Below, one piece after another: positions 17,409 through 27,133 of a stretch of 64,000 bases of DNA. The stretch covers positions 62,001-126,000 of the forward strand of contig CAZQNY010000001.1 in assembly GCA_964594665.1 (NCBI GenBank), given 5' to 3'. Numbering within the stretch: position 1 is the stretch's first letter; every line of letters begins with the position of its first letter. The position numbers and the translations under genes were made by a program. The stretch is from BM520 sp964594665. Its GTDB lineage: Bacteria > Bacteroidota > Bacteroidia > Bacteroidales > BM520. The notes below the pieces were generated by a model. That model was not told where the DNA came from, ran no database searches, and was given only the letters and a program-made list of their open reading frames with translations.

Positions 17409-20400
17409 GGGGTCTCCGGTTTAAAATAAAACGAATTTATTGCTTCCATCACCACCGGCCTGTTTGTAGCAAAATTATCAAAAACCGTGGTGTTAAAAAT
17501 AATAAGCTTAGTTACTGATGGGAATTTAAAGATCAATGATTCCTCGGCGTTACGCACTGTACTCATGAAAAATCCATTGGGGGCAACATCCAAATAACCG
17601 GTACTTGTTACTTTTCCGGATATAACAAACCCGTATGCTCTTTTCGAATTTATTGTTGTTGAATCGCCTTCTGAATAACCCTTTCTTACAGATGTTTCAA
17701 GTAACTCTTCCATTGCAAAAACAGGAATCAGGGAAGAATGAAAAGCCGTTGAAACTATCCGAAAGGCATCAAGAAGTAATATTGAGTCCTGAGCATTGAT
17801 CCGGGAATCAATCTTGTCCTGCCATGCTTTCGGTAATAGTTCCCTTTTGTGTTTAAATACTTCAGGGTAATATTTGTACAACTGCAGGGTTGCATATTCT
17901 GCAACAACGTTTTCAGGATGAAGAAAATTACTGATTAACAAGTTTTTATATGAATCGCCCGGGGGATACACAGCCAGTGCTTCGGCCCGTGTATATCCTG
18001 ACACGGTTTTACCACGTGCATTTATCAATTGTTCCATAGCTTCTGTGGCTGATTGCCTCTGATAAAAATAGGGCTCCATATTAGGAGTGAATCTTTTACC
18101 AAAGCAATAATTGTCAATTAATGGCATTAAGAATTCTATGTCGCTTTTGGTGAATATTAAATTCATCATTTCAACAACATACATTTTTGATGCTGAATTA
18201 CTGTCTTCAATAATATTTGCAATAACAGCAACAGTGTTTTTATCATAAATTGTGCTTAATAATGCAAAAATGAAATGCATCCGCGAATTGATATCTGTCT
18301 TAAGCGTATGTGATAAGTGTATATTCTCATCAGAAATTGATTCCATTTCATTTTCAACAGCCATTAAAAAGAATAGGTTTCTGCACTCTGATTCAAACTC
18401 CGCATGAAATGATTCCCGGGCACTATTGCTAATGATTAAGTTGCTTCCGGAAATAATTTCCATCAGCGCTTCTTTTCCATAATAACGACAACTAAAAAAC
18501 AGTTTTTCAATCAATTCACTTTGCTCATTCGTGAAATTATGATTTCCGGATAATGCAATTCTGATGGCACCAGGGAGCCTGTCGTTGTGTTGCTTGGCAA
18601 GAATACTTTTCAATAAGGAGGTGATGCCTGAATCTCCATACTGTTTGATAGCGTGTAAACTAAAATTCCTCAGATCCGTCGAAAAAACATTCTGTAAAAT
18701 TCCCGGAAGAAGCGGAAGCCTGCCAGTTTTTCCGGCTGCCAGAATACATTCCATTTTTATCTCCTGATCGTCAGACTTCAACAAGTCATTTAAAGCACTA
18801 TAAGCATTATAATCAAACACCTCCACAAGTAAAGCAACAGACTGAAGCAGGTCGTTTTTATCTGTTTGTGGTATACGTTTGCGATTATTAAACATCGCGA
18901 CAACATCTTTATCTGCGGTACCATTGTTTTTATTGTGGATAAAATCCAAATACGCAATTTTCAGAGGAACCTGCAAACCCGCAGAAATAGCTCCCTGACA
19001 AAAGTCCTTATGCTGTGATTCAGGGAGTTTCACCACGATGGCTGAAAATGAATATGGATTGGTATTGATAATTAAAGCGCCCATATGAAAGAGTATCCTG
19101 TCATTATTCGCCTTTATATATGGATTCTTTGAAAGTACCTTTTCTTCATTCTTGTGTGATTGGGAAAAAAGCTTGTCTTTTACTTTTAATGTGTATTGAT
19201 GAAAGGTCTTCCGGGAAAGAAAAAACCAGCCTGTAACAGTTAAAATAAAGAACAGAGTAAGGTGTATAGATGACAGATTTTTGACAGAGGTAAAAAGAAT
19301 AATAATTAACGCACTGAATATCACTGCAAATGTTTTGGAATATCCTTCAATAATGGCCTGTGCCGAGGGCCGCACGTTTTTATCAAGTGGTTGATAAAGA
19401 ATCTGATATGCCGGGTCATTGATACCGGAACGAAGAACCCGTTCAAGGAGTTTTACCAATGCGATAAGTGAGAAAAACAAGCTTCCTGTACCGGAAACTA
19501 TTCCTACTACTGCCGCCATGGAAAGAACGATTAAAAATACAACTGAACTCACTGACAAACTGAATATTAACCCGTAGCGATTCATCATCTTTCCGGATAG
19601 CAATGCTTTTGTGATCAGTTCCACCACTGCACTAAATCCAAAAAATACTCCAAAAAAACCAGCTAATACATCCGCATCATGGAATTTTGCTTTTGATAAA
19701 TCAAGGAAGATAAAATCAGCAAGATACATGACGATAACAGGAACAAAAGCCAGTATAAACATGTATTTAAAATACGTTGTCCTGATAATTTTTTTTGATG
19801 AAGATTCGGAACGTTCCCCCTGTTTACGTTCCTGACCGGAGTTTTCAATTTTGAAGGTCAGAAAGAGACAGAAAAACATACTTGCCGCTGCAATAAACAG
19901 TAAATCCTGTGTTTGTAGCACTTTAATAAGTAAAGGTATAGAGAAGAAACCTATCATACTCGAGATTACTTCTCCGGAAGTAATGAGACCAAACAGACGC
20001 TTGCCCTGGTCGAGAGTGAAGGCTCTGTTCGCCATTGTCCAGAAACCTATTATCGTGATAAATGCAACTACCCTGTACCATACATAGTTCACAAAAATCA
20101 ACCATCGCGGGGCATTGATATCTACTACCAATCCCAGCAGAACCATCGAAAGTATTAATAAACTGTTAGAGGTAAGAATGGTATTTCGTACCGAGGTTTT
20201 TTTTAACAGCGACTGAAAAAGCAGACTTACAGGAATCCCAATACCACCCATGGCCAGATACGCATAGGGTATAATGCTGCTGGGAAAGATTGCAACCAAC
20301 AAGGCGCTGGAAGAGGTGTAGAACATTGCATTGGTTGTTCCGACAAAAAAAGAATACAACAATAGTAACATCACTGTTTTTCTCTCAGTGGAGGAAACGC

Positions 20401-20440
20401 CAAATGGCTTCAACAAGAGGTTACTATCTTTTAAAATCAT
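17405..20440 (-). CDS. MFS/nucleotide-transporter-like membrane protein fused to HEAT-like repeats and a Crp-like C-terminus
   Basis: A 1011-residue protein. Residues about 20-430 hold some eleven or twelve hydrophobic segments resembling the Npt1/Npt2 ATP-ADP antiporter or MFS fold. Residues about 450-880 are soluble and helical with HEAT-like repeats (for example IKMECILAAGKTGRLPLLPG). The last 120 residues (about 890-1005) contain a segment like a cyclic-nucleotide-binding fold (SEGDSTTINSKRAYGFVISG). It may be a transporter turned sensor, with cytosolic repeats as a scaffold. No substrate can be named. Its start is 1 bp from the stop of the GNAT gene and its stop overlaps the propeller gene, so translation is likely coupled. 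Confidence 0.82.
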   Translation of the reverse strand: MILKDSNLLLKPFGVSSTERKTVMLLLLYSFFVGTTNAMFYTSSSALLVAIFPSSIIPYAYLAMGGIGIPVSLLFQSLLKKTSVRNTILTSNSLLILSMVLLGLVVDINAPRWLIFVNYVWYRVVAFITIIGFWTMANRAFTLDQGKRLFGLITSGEVISSMIGFFSIPLLIKVLQTQDLLFIAAASMFFCLFLTFKIENSGQERKQGERSESSSKKIIRTTYFKYMFILAFVPVIVMYLADFIFLDLSKAKFHDADVLAGFFGVFFGFSAVVELITKALLSGKMMNRYGLIFSLSVSSVVFLIVLSMAAVVGIVSGTGSLFFSLIALVKLLERVLRSGINDPAYQILYQPLDKNVRPSAQAIIEGYSKTFAVIFSALIIILFTSVKNLSSIHLTLFFILTVTGWFFLSRKTFHQYTLKVKDKLFSQSHKNEEKVLSKNPYIKANNDRILFHMGALIINTNPYSFSAIVVKLPESQHKDFCQGAISAGLQVPLKIAYLDFIHNKNNGTADKDVVAMFNNRKRIPQTDKNDLLQSVALLVEVFDYNAYSALNDLLKSDDQEIKMECILAAGKTGRLPLLPGILQNVFSTDLRNFSLHAIKQYGDSGITSLLKSILAKQHNDRLPGAIRIALSGNHNFTNEQSELIEKLFFSCRYYGKEALMEIISGSNLIISNSARESFHAEFESECRNLFFLMAVENEMESISDENIHLSHTLKTDINSRMHFIFALLSTIYDKNTVAVIANIIEDSNSASKMYVVEMMNLIFTKSDIEFLMPLIDNYCFGKRFTPNMEPYFYQRQSATEAMEQLINARGKTVSGYTRAEALAVYPPGDSYKNLLISNFLHPENVVAEYATLQLYKYYPEVFKHKRELLPKAWQDKIDSRINAQDSILLLDAFRIVSTAFHSSLIPVFAMEELLETSVRKGYSEGDSTTINSKRAYGFVISGKVTSTGYLDVAPNGFFMSTVRNAEESLIFKFPSVTKLIIFNTTVFDNFATNRPVVMEAINSFYFKPETP

Positions 20441-20441
20441 A

Positions 20442-21266
20442 CTATTTCTCTATCAACTGATCGTATGGAATTGCAAGGAATGAATGATCGTAATGTCCCT
20501 CTTTACGACGTAAATAGGCTGCAATACGAAAGTCCTCTTCTATGTACATTTTCTGAATTGTGTCCAGATCATTATAGCTTACAATCTGATAATGAACGTT
20601 TTGTTTATGCGTTTTAATAAACTCAGCAACTTTGACTTTATCCAATCTGTTTAAAATAAACCCCCTGGGAGAGAGTACCATAAATTCATCAAAGCTTGGT
20701 TCCCAGTTTTTGTATTGATGGAAGGTTTCAAAAAACCATCCCATATTATTGAGTTGATTATTAATGCTTGGGAAATTTGAATGACCGATAAGCCCCCTCT
20801 GCGTTTTCGAGCCTGTCTCCATGGAAATGAGCGCAGAAAATGTTAACAATATAAGGGCAAGTCCTTTACCACGAATGTTTTTATGTAAGGCAAAGCGTGT
20901 CCCTAAGGCAACATTGCCCCTTGTGCTGTATTGTACATGAAATATCGTTCCCATGATATGTCCTTTTTTATCACAAATCAACATACCGTGGCCATAGGTT
21001 ATACATTTATACAATTCAAAAAAAGTAACATTTGTTGGCATCCCCGATTCTTCATAGCAATCAGCAATCAAAGGGATAAGTTCCTCTATATCACTAAAAT
21101 CAGCGAGTTTAAAGTGAAGTTCGTGTCTGGAAAGTTCTTCAATACATTTTTTCTTATAAACAGCCAAAAACTCTGAATCGGTGTATTCCAGTACTTTTCG
21201 CTCCTCAACTGTCAAGGTCTTGCATAAATATTCCGGTTTTCTGTATTTCGATAGATCAATAATCAT
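20442..21266 (-). CDS. GNAT-like N-acetyltransferase
   Basis: The 274-residue cytosolic protein has a GNAT-like core between about 50 and 200. Motif A, which binds the acetyl-CoA pyrophosphate, is visible as ALHKNIRGKGLALILL (R-G-K-G within the R/Q-x-x-G-x-G/A pattern). The remainder, including a C-terminal 70 residues rich in charged residues, is not recognisable. The substrate is unknown; a small metabolite or a protein of the same operon would both fit. It sits between the TonB-dependent receptor gene (6 bp gap) and the transporter-like gene (1 bp gap), so it is very probably part of the same transcript. Confidence 0.75.
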   Translation of the reverse strand: MIIDLSKYRKPEYLCKTLTVEERKVLEYTDSEFLAVYKKKCIEELSRHELHFKLADFSDIEELIPLIADCYEESGMPTNVTFFELYKCITYGHGMLICDKKGHIMGTIFHVQYSTRGNVALGTRFALHKNIRGKGLALILLTFSALISMETGSKTQRGLIGHSNFPSINNQLNNMGWFFETFHQYKNWEPSFDEFMVLSPRGFILNRLDKVKVAEFIKTHKQNVHYQIVSYNDLDTIQKMYIEEDFRIAAYLRRKEGHYDHSFLAIPYDQLIEK

Positions 21267-21272
21267 AAACAG

Positions 21273-23909
21273 CTATTTAAAATTGTATAGTACACGGATT
21301 AAAAAATTACGCTTCAGCTGCGGCGTGCGATATGCATAAAAGACTCCATCTGCTGAGCGGACTCCGGGGTCAGCATATTCCGTATTTAAAATGTTATTAC
21401 ACCGCAGTTGGATATCGAGGCCATTAACAGGACTTACCCATGTCGCAGTTGCATTTAACAGAGCTACGGCAGGAAATTCACCCGGATTTGCTACTACAGA
21501 AGTGCCTTCTCCTACAGGCCTTTCTCCAATAAAATTAACACGTGTATTTATATTTAACTGATCGAAAAGCACCACATTAACACCAAAATTTGCATGATGG
21601 GAGGCTATGTCGCCAATTCGCTGATATTCTCCGGTCAAAACACCGTCCTCCAGTTTATTATTTAAAGGATGACAATAGGTGTAATTGGCATAAACATTTG
21701 CATGTTCAAATTGGTAACGGATATTCGCCTGAATACCACTAATTTGCAACTCGCCAATGGCCTGGTGTTGCTGTGTTAAGCCTCCTTCATAAGGAACAAG
21801 AGCCGTTCCGACAACTCCATCATATTCAGAACGATAAACTTGCAAGTCAGCATAAAATGCTTTTGAAGGATGATATGCAGCACTTAATTCAAGGTTTTTA
21901 ACTTCCTCCGGCAATAAAGTCGGGTTATTCAGCTGCCGAATATCTGAAGTGGAATATTTTGTCCAGTTGCTTGCATTTTGAAAGGCTTCAGAATATATGG
22001 CCTTAAAAACAAATTTGCCGGGCATGGCAACAACTGCGACTCTCGGGTTAAACTGAAAACCATAACCACCGGTGACCCTGATTCTATTGTAATCATATCG
22101 TCCACCAAAGGTAAAGAGAACCTTGTCCCAGGCTTTATAGGTTGCCTGTGCATATATCCCAATGTCATTAACAGTAAAATAATTTCCTCCCGGAGAAGCG
22201 CTCTCAGCAGATATTCCCGACTCAACAATACTGGTGGTGTATTCAGATAGATCGCCAAGAAATAATGACTGGTAGTTTCCCTGCAAAACAGTATTCCTGT
22301 ATTCCAAACCCGCAACCATATTAAACACATCCGATGAATATGTCACTTTCAACTCATTACGAAACTGACGGTTGATCACGTAATCGAGACGGGTAGTCCA
22401 ATATGGTGAAACTGAATCTGCAAGCGAAGATGACGATAACCCTCCGTTGGCATAATTCGTTAACCAAATATACGACGATCCGTCAGAAACTTTTGTGATT
22501 CGGTATTGAGCAAGATTTGACAAACTGACATGATCTGTAATATCTTTATTGTATTGAGTATAAAAGAAATACTGCTCCGGAATCCAAAATAACTGATTAT
22601 CAGCACCACATTGCAGATTATCAGTAAAATAATTTGTGCTCCCGTTTTTAGCTTTCCACCATTGCATCCCGGCACTAAAATCTCCAATACTAAGTTTTGT
22701 ATAGGAATAATAGTTATCTATCAAATTTGAGTAATGTACCGGCGAACCATTTACTGTTTCATTAATCGATGCCTGATCGTATTCCCTTGCTGTCTGTGCT
22801 CCAAGTTCAGTAAGTCTTGCTGCAACTGTATCACCGGCAGTATTTGTTTCAATATGAAAATACGGGTTATCTGATCCTATATTATTCTCTTTAACAAAAT
22901 CACCAGCATTGTTGGTTACCGATAATAAAGAATAGTAATCAACAGCATTATAATCGTCCGGGCTGAAATTGTATTCATCAAAAGAGGATAAATCCCTGTC
23001 GGTAGAAGTATATTTTCGAAAAGATGTAGAGATTGTCAGTTTTTTAAACCTTCCGGCAACAGTAATATCGGTAAACCATGTATTTGCCGAACCAATACCA
23101 GCATCTGCTGACACAGCAACAGGGGAGTTGATTTCAAGGTAATCTCCGGGATCTTTGGTAATAATATTGATAACCCCTGCAAGCGCATTGGCTCCATACA
23201 TTGTCGAGGCGGGACCATAAATAATCTCTATCCGTTTAACCATACTTACCGGATACTGAACACCCCAATACGCAATATTCGACCATAAATCGTTTTCCTC
23301 AACGCCATCAACCAAAAACAAGGTCCGGTCCGTATTACGGCTTCTGTAACCACGTTGATAAATATTACTGTATGTTGCGCCCCTGGTTCTGCTAACATCA
23401 AAGCCGGGTAAATCTGAAAAAACAGCATCCAGATCCGTATACCCTCTGGTTTTTATCTCTTCTGCTGTTACAACAATCACTGTGGCAGGAGTTTCGTTGG
23501 AATTCTCAGCCTTCTTGGAAACAGAAACAACCTGCTGGGAATAACCTAATTTCTTCAGAATATCAATCATCGTGATAAAACGGGGAGGGTCAAAGTAATT
23601 GGCTTCAAAGTTTGGTTTTAACTGAATGATACGATCAGCAGTGTTATATGCCTTTTCTATCGAATCTGTGGCAAGGTAACAAAGCGTCATTATTCTGTAT
23701 GCTTCTATCTTCTCATTATATGAAAAACCATCAGCCATGCAATTGTTTATAATATCAGTGGCTTCAAGAAATAATCCAAGATTATATTTCTTCTGTGCTT
23801 CATTAAGCGTAAACGAACCACACTGCTGCCCTGTTGCAGCTTCCCAACATAGCACAAACAGCAAAATTGCCAATACCGATTTTAAATAGATATATTTATT
23901 GTTTTTCAT
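21273..23909 (-). CDS. TonB-dependent outer-membrane receptor with N-terminal helical-repeat domain
   Basis: An 878-residue outer-membrane protein with a signal peptide (cut near AATGQ). Instead of the carboxypeptidase-like domain common in Bacteroidota, residues about 25-110 form a TPR-like helical domain (AQKKYNLGLFLEATDII and similar). The plug (about 135-250) shows TPATVIVVTAEEIKTRGY, LFLVDGVEEND and the YGPASTMYGANALAGVINI signature. A 22-strand beta-barrel follows and ends with a C-terminal Phe two residues before the end (YNFK). It may import a siderophore, vitamin or other ligand, or act as a signal transducer. It overlaps the upstream nSTAND gene by 14 bp. Confidence 0.93.
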   Translation of the reverse strand: MKNNKYIYLKSVLAILLFVLCWEAATGQQCGSFTLNEAQKKYNLGLFLEATDIINNCMADGFSYNEKIEAYRIMTLCYLATDSIEKAYNTADRIIQLKPNFEANYFDPPRFITMIDILKKLGYSQQVVSVSKKAENSNETPATVIVVTAEEIKTRGYTDLDAVFSDLPGFDVSRTRGATYSNIYQRGYRSRNTDRTLFLVDGVEENDLWSNIAYWGVQYPVSMVKRIEIIYGPASTMYGANALAGVINIITKDPGDYLEINSPVAVSADAGIGSANTWFTDITVAGRFKKLTISTSFRKYTSTDRDLSSFDEYNFSPDDYNAVDYYSLLSVTNNAGDFVKENNIGSDNPYFHIETNTAGDTVAARLTELGAQTAREYDQASINETVNGSPVHYSNLIDNYYSYTKLSIGDFSAGMQWWKAKNGSTNYFTDNLQCGADNQLFWIPEQYFFYTQYNKDITDHVSLSNLAQYRITKVSDGSSYIWLTNYANGGLSSSSLADSVSPYWTTRLDYVINRQFRNELKVTYSSDVFNMVAGLEYRNTVLQGNYQSLFLGDLSEYTTSIVESGISAESASPGGNYFTVNDIGIYAQATYKAWDKVLFTFGGRYDYNRIRVTGGYGFQFNPRVAVVAMPGKFVFKAIYSEAFQNASNWTKYSTSDIRQLNNPTLLPEEVKNLELSAAYHPSKAFYADLQVYRSEYDGVVGTALVPYEGGLTQQHQAIGELQISGIQANIRYQFEHANVYANYTYCHPLNNKLEDGVLTGEYQRIGDIASHHANFGVNVVLFDQLNINTRVNFIGERPVGEGTSVVANPGEFPAVALLNATATWVSPVNGLDIQLRCNNILNTEYADPGVRSADGVFYAYRTPQLKRNFLIRVLYNFK

Positions 23910-26900
23910 ATTTTTCAGAAATCGTTCTCACCACAGGGATGTCTTCTCCAAGATATTCGTTCCACTCTTCTGAAGTTAATTCCCGTTTAATATCATGCTT
24001 TATTTTTTTTGCTAATTCTTCTATATCTACAGACTGAATAATTATGTTTCTATCCAGTCCTCCGCTAATAATTTTTTTATGTCCTGAATCATATGCCAAA
24101 GAAGTAACCCATCCGTCATGATTCTGTATTATAACAGGTTGTGATTCCGGGTTCTGTGTGTTCCGGATTTTAATGGTGTTATCTAAACTTCCGGTGGCAA
24201 GGTATTTTCCCTGATGAATATATTGGATAGATGTCACCCGGGAAATATGTGAATCGATTTTTACAGGCTCCGACGATGATGAAGCGCCAAGAAAAACTAA
24301 TGTGCCATCCTCATAACCTATGGATAAACTATTGGTAACAGAATCACAACCAATTGCAGATACAGGCTTCATTACCTTATTATAAAGGTCCTCCACTTCC
24401 ATTTTAAATGGATCAAAGCGTAAAAACGAACCATTATCCAGACCGATAAGATATGCGCTGTGGCAGGTTTTAATAGCAGTGACGTCCGAGTCAAAAGAGT
24501 AGAGCAGGGCAGGAGCACTCTCCTGATTTTGGCTCCATGAATAAATTGCTTTCCCTCCATTAGTAAAAACAATATTATTTTTATCGTCGTACAGAACTTT
24601 ATTAACCGGATTACCATTAGGTAATGTAAAAGACGTAACTTCCTGTGTACCATTGTCTATAACAATAATTCCTCCATCTACAGTACCCAGACAGGACGTA
24701 TTTTCATCATCAGAAATCGCAAAACTTTTAATATCATAGTACTGCCGGGGGCTGAATACTGTGGTGAGTTGCTCTATTCCCTTTTCGCCAATTTTCCATT
24801 TGGCAATAGTACCATCCTTACTGCATGAATAAAAAAATGATGATTTCTTCTGGCTGATAGCTACAATTTGATCAGGATGATTTCTTAAAAAGGTTATATT
24901 CTTTGAAATATTTGATAATGCATTAAAAATATCCGGATCGTAGGGTAGTCCTCCGTTTTCTTTATTTAACCTGTAGGATTGAAGAGCGAGAAGTCGGGGC
25001 AAATCATCACTTTGTGATTTATTCATCTGGTTGGCTTTAACAGAAAGTGCTTTTGCCAATGATAACATCCGCAGTTTAAAGGCCTTTTCTTCATTTTTCT
25101 CAGCTATGGTGCGCTGTTCATTTGCAATAATTGTTTGCTCAACCGCCTTGGAACGCTGCATATCAGCTTCATCACGGGCAATAATGGCCTCTTTTTGGGA
25201 GGCGAGAGCTTTTTCCCGTTCAGTCTCAGCAATTACTGTTTGACGTTCCGCCACATGTTGTTGCGACAAGGCATATTCACGTTGTGCTTCAGTGATAAGT
25301 TTTTGTTGATTGGAAATTTCCCGTTGCTGATCGGAAATCCGTGTTTGAATAATTGCCTGTTTCCTTTGTTGCTCTGCCTTTTCTTTTTCAGCCAAAGCAA
25401 GATGCTCATTTTCCCGGGCAAGGGCTGCTGAAGCCTCAGCCTCAAATCTGAGATTCAGCGAAAAGACCAGAAATAATATGGATATCAACGAGGCAAAGCC
25501 CAGAAAAACAGAAGTATACCGTGCTCTTCGTAAATTTCTCTTTTGGCGCTCCTTTTCCAGCATTATCTTTGTATTAAATGCTTGGGAACTTATCTCCAAA
25601 AAGTTCATGGCATTCTCAAAAGAAGCATTGATACGTTCTCCCCAACAGGCATTTGGCTTCATCTTGTCGCGCCATGCCAGGGCAAGATTTAACTCCGGAT
25701 TCACCCATAAACCACCTTCCCCCTGCTGATATAATTGAGCTGAAGCAACCAGGCGTAAATATACGTCTACAGAAGAGCGCTCCTCAAGAACCCATTCGTT
25801 TAAACGGCCCCAGATCCGCATGATGCTTTCATGTGAAATATTAATTGCAGTATCCTCGTTTATCGATACCTGGTAGGGTGGCATCAAAAAAGCACATTCC
25901 GGGACTCTGAATTTGTTGATTACTTCCAATAGGGTCTGATAATCAGTATTGCATAAATTTATAAGCTCATGTACCGTTGCTGACCTGCGGGTATTTTTTC
26001 CGTCATTTGGGTTTACGAGACTCCTGAAAACCATACCGGCAATACGCTTTGATTTTTCGTCAGGTAAAGAATTATACACTTCTTCAGCGTGTTGGTTTAA
26101 TGCAGAGGATACTGTTCCAATTGCCTGATAATGAACCTGTGAAATGGGTTCATTATTGGAGCTGTTTCGTTGCCAGTATTCCCACGTTCTCATCAACGCA
26201 TGTTGCAGTACAGGAAGCTGGTCTTTTTTTTCCGATACCTCATTTAATAAGATATCAACAAGGTTCTCATCAATCGCCGCTCCAAAATATTCTATGGGTC
26301 CTTTGATCGCCGCTCGTTGCTCTTCGCGGGTCATCTCCGGAACCAAATAGTAACTCTGATTAATAAGATCGTTGAATTCACGGAAATGAGTGCACTCATC
26401 AAGGAAGTCTGTGCGCATTGACACAATTGTTTTTAATGGAATGACATCCTGTTTTTGAGCCTCAATGATATGATTAATAAATGTTGAGTTTCTTTTCTGA
26501 CTATTCTTGCCGGTGTAACTGAATAATTCCTCAAATTGGTCAATAATTAAAAATATTCTCTGGGTAGAATTAAACAAAGATTGAATGAATCTCGAAAATG
26601 TGCCGTCTTCCTTAGTAAGCAAATCCTGTAAATTGACTGTTTCTTTGTCAGAAAAACTTTTTGTCGATTTAGAAATAAAGGCATTTACCAGTTCATTTAA
26701 AGGATCATTGCCTGGTTTAAATAGTATTGTAATCCACTCTTCAGCACTATTCATTTCTGGAATGATTCCCGCATTTATCAATGATGATTTTCCGCATCCA
26801 CTGGCTCCGCTCACAATTACAAAGTTATGAGTTGCAAGCATTTCCTTTAATATTGCAACCTGTTTTTTGCGACCATAAAAATACGATGACTCATTTACTG

Positions 26901-26949
26901 AGTAACTGCGGATTCCCGGGAATGGATTTAAAGTATTTTTTATTGACAT
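23896..26949 (-). CDS. nSTAND-type NTPase with transmembrane helix, coiled coil and WD40 repeats
   Basis: The 1017-residue protein opens with PFPGIRSY and YFYGRKKQ, signatures of the novel STAND NTPase 1 class. Walker A is GASGCGKSS (48-56) and Walker B is LIIDQFEE (134-141). A hydrophobic segment around residues 480-500 (FLGFASLISILFLVFSL) is a transmembrane helix. A long Glu/Gln/Arg/Lys-rich coiled coil (about 505-620) follows, then a degenerate WD40 propeller (about 660-985; GSLDNTIKIRN, GGLDRNIII). STAND proteins are signal-dependent NTPase switches; WD40 repeats usually sense or hold the inactive state. With one helix the ATPase and the propeller should lie on opposite sides of the membrane unless a second helix was missed. 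It is the first gene of the operon. Confidence 0.9.
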   Translation of the reverse strand: MSIKNTLNPFPGIRSYSVNESSYFYGRKKQVAILKEMLATHNFVIVSGASGCGKSSLINAGIIPEMNSAEEWITILFKPGNDPLNELVNAFISKSTKSFSDKETVNLQDLLTKEDGTFSRFIQSLFNSTQRIFLIIDQFEELFSYTGKNSQKRNSTFINHIIEAQKQDVIPLKTIVSMRTDFLDECTHFREFNDLINQSYYLVPEMTREEQRAAIKGPIEYFGAAIDENLVDILLNEVSEKKDQLPVLQHALMRTWEYWQRNSSNNEPISQVHYQAIGTVSSALNQHAEEVYNSLPDEKSKRIAGMVFRSLVNPNDGKNTRRSATVHELINLCNTDYQTLLEVINKFRVPECAFLMPPYQVSINEDTAINISHESIMRIWGRLNEWVLEERSSVDVYLRLVASAQLYQQGEGGLWVNPELNLALAWRDKMKPNACWGERINASFENAMNFLEISSQAFNTKIMLEKERQKRNLRRARYTSVFLGFASLISILFLVFSLNLRFEAEASAALARENEHLALAEKEKAEQQRKQAIIQTRISDQQREISNQQKLITEAQREYALSQQHVAERQTVIAETEREKALASQKEAIIARDEADMQRSKAVEQTIIANEQRTIAEKNEEKAFKLRMLSLAKALSVKANQMNKSQSDDLPRLLALQSYRLNKENGGLPYDPDIFNALSNISKNITFLRNHPDQIVAISQKKSSFFYSCSKDGTIAKWKIGEKGIEQLTTVFSPRQYYDIKSFAISDDENTSCLGTVDGGIIVIDNGTQEVTSFTLPNGNPVNKVLYDDKNNIVFTNGGKAIYSWSQNQESAPALLYSFDSDVTAIKTCHSAYLIGLDNGSFLRFDPFKMEVEDLYNKVMKPVSAIGCDSVTNSLSIGYEDGTLVFLGASSSSEPVKIDSHISRVTSIQYIHQGKYLATGSLDNTIKIRNTQNPESQPVIIQNHDGWVTSLAYDSGHKKIISGGLDRNIIIQSVDIEELAKKIKHDIKRELTSEEWNEYLGEDIPVVRTISEKYEKQ

Positions 26950-27133
26950 TGGAGAATATTCATATGATTCCGTATTATTGTTTTTTTTGTATTTTGGTCA
27001 ATCATATTTCATAATACATGCTAAGGTACAAAAAAAAACATCCAGCTACTTTTTTACTGTTTATTTGTTTAATCATTAATTTTTCATTCGTATTACAGTA
27101 AAACAAAAGCAAACGACATAATAAAATAAGCGT

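Noticed and set aside
23896..26949. Anti-phage defence role for the nSTAND protein
   Set aside because: STAND proteins occur in defence, but this one sits in an operon of envelope and two-component genes, with no nuclease or other effector domain and no defence or mobile genes beside it.
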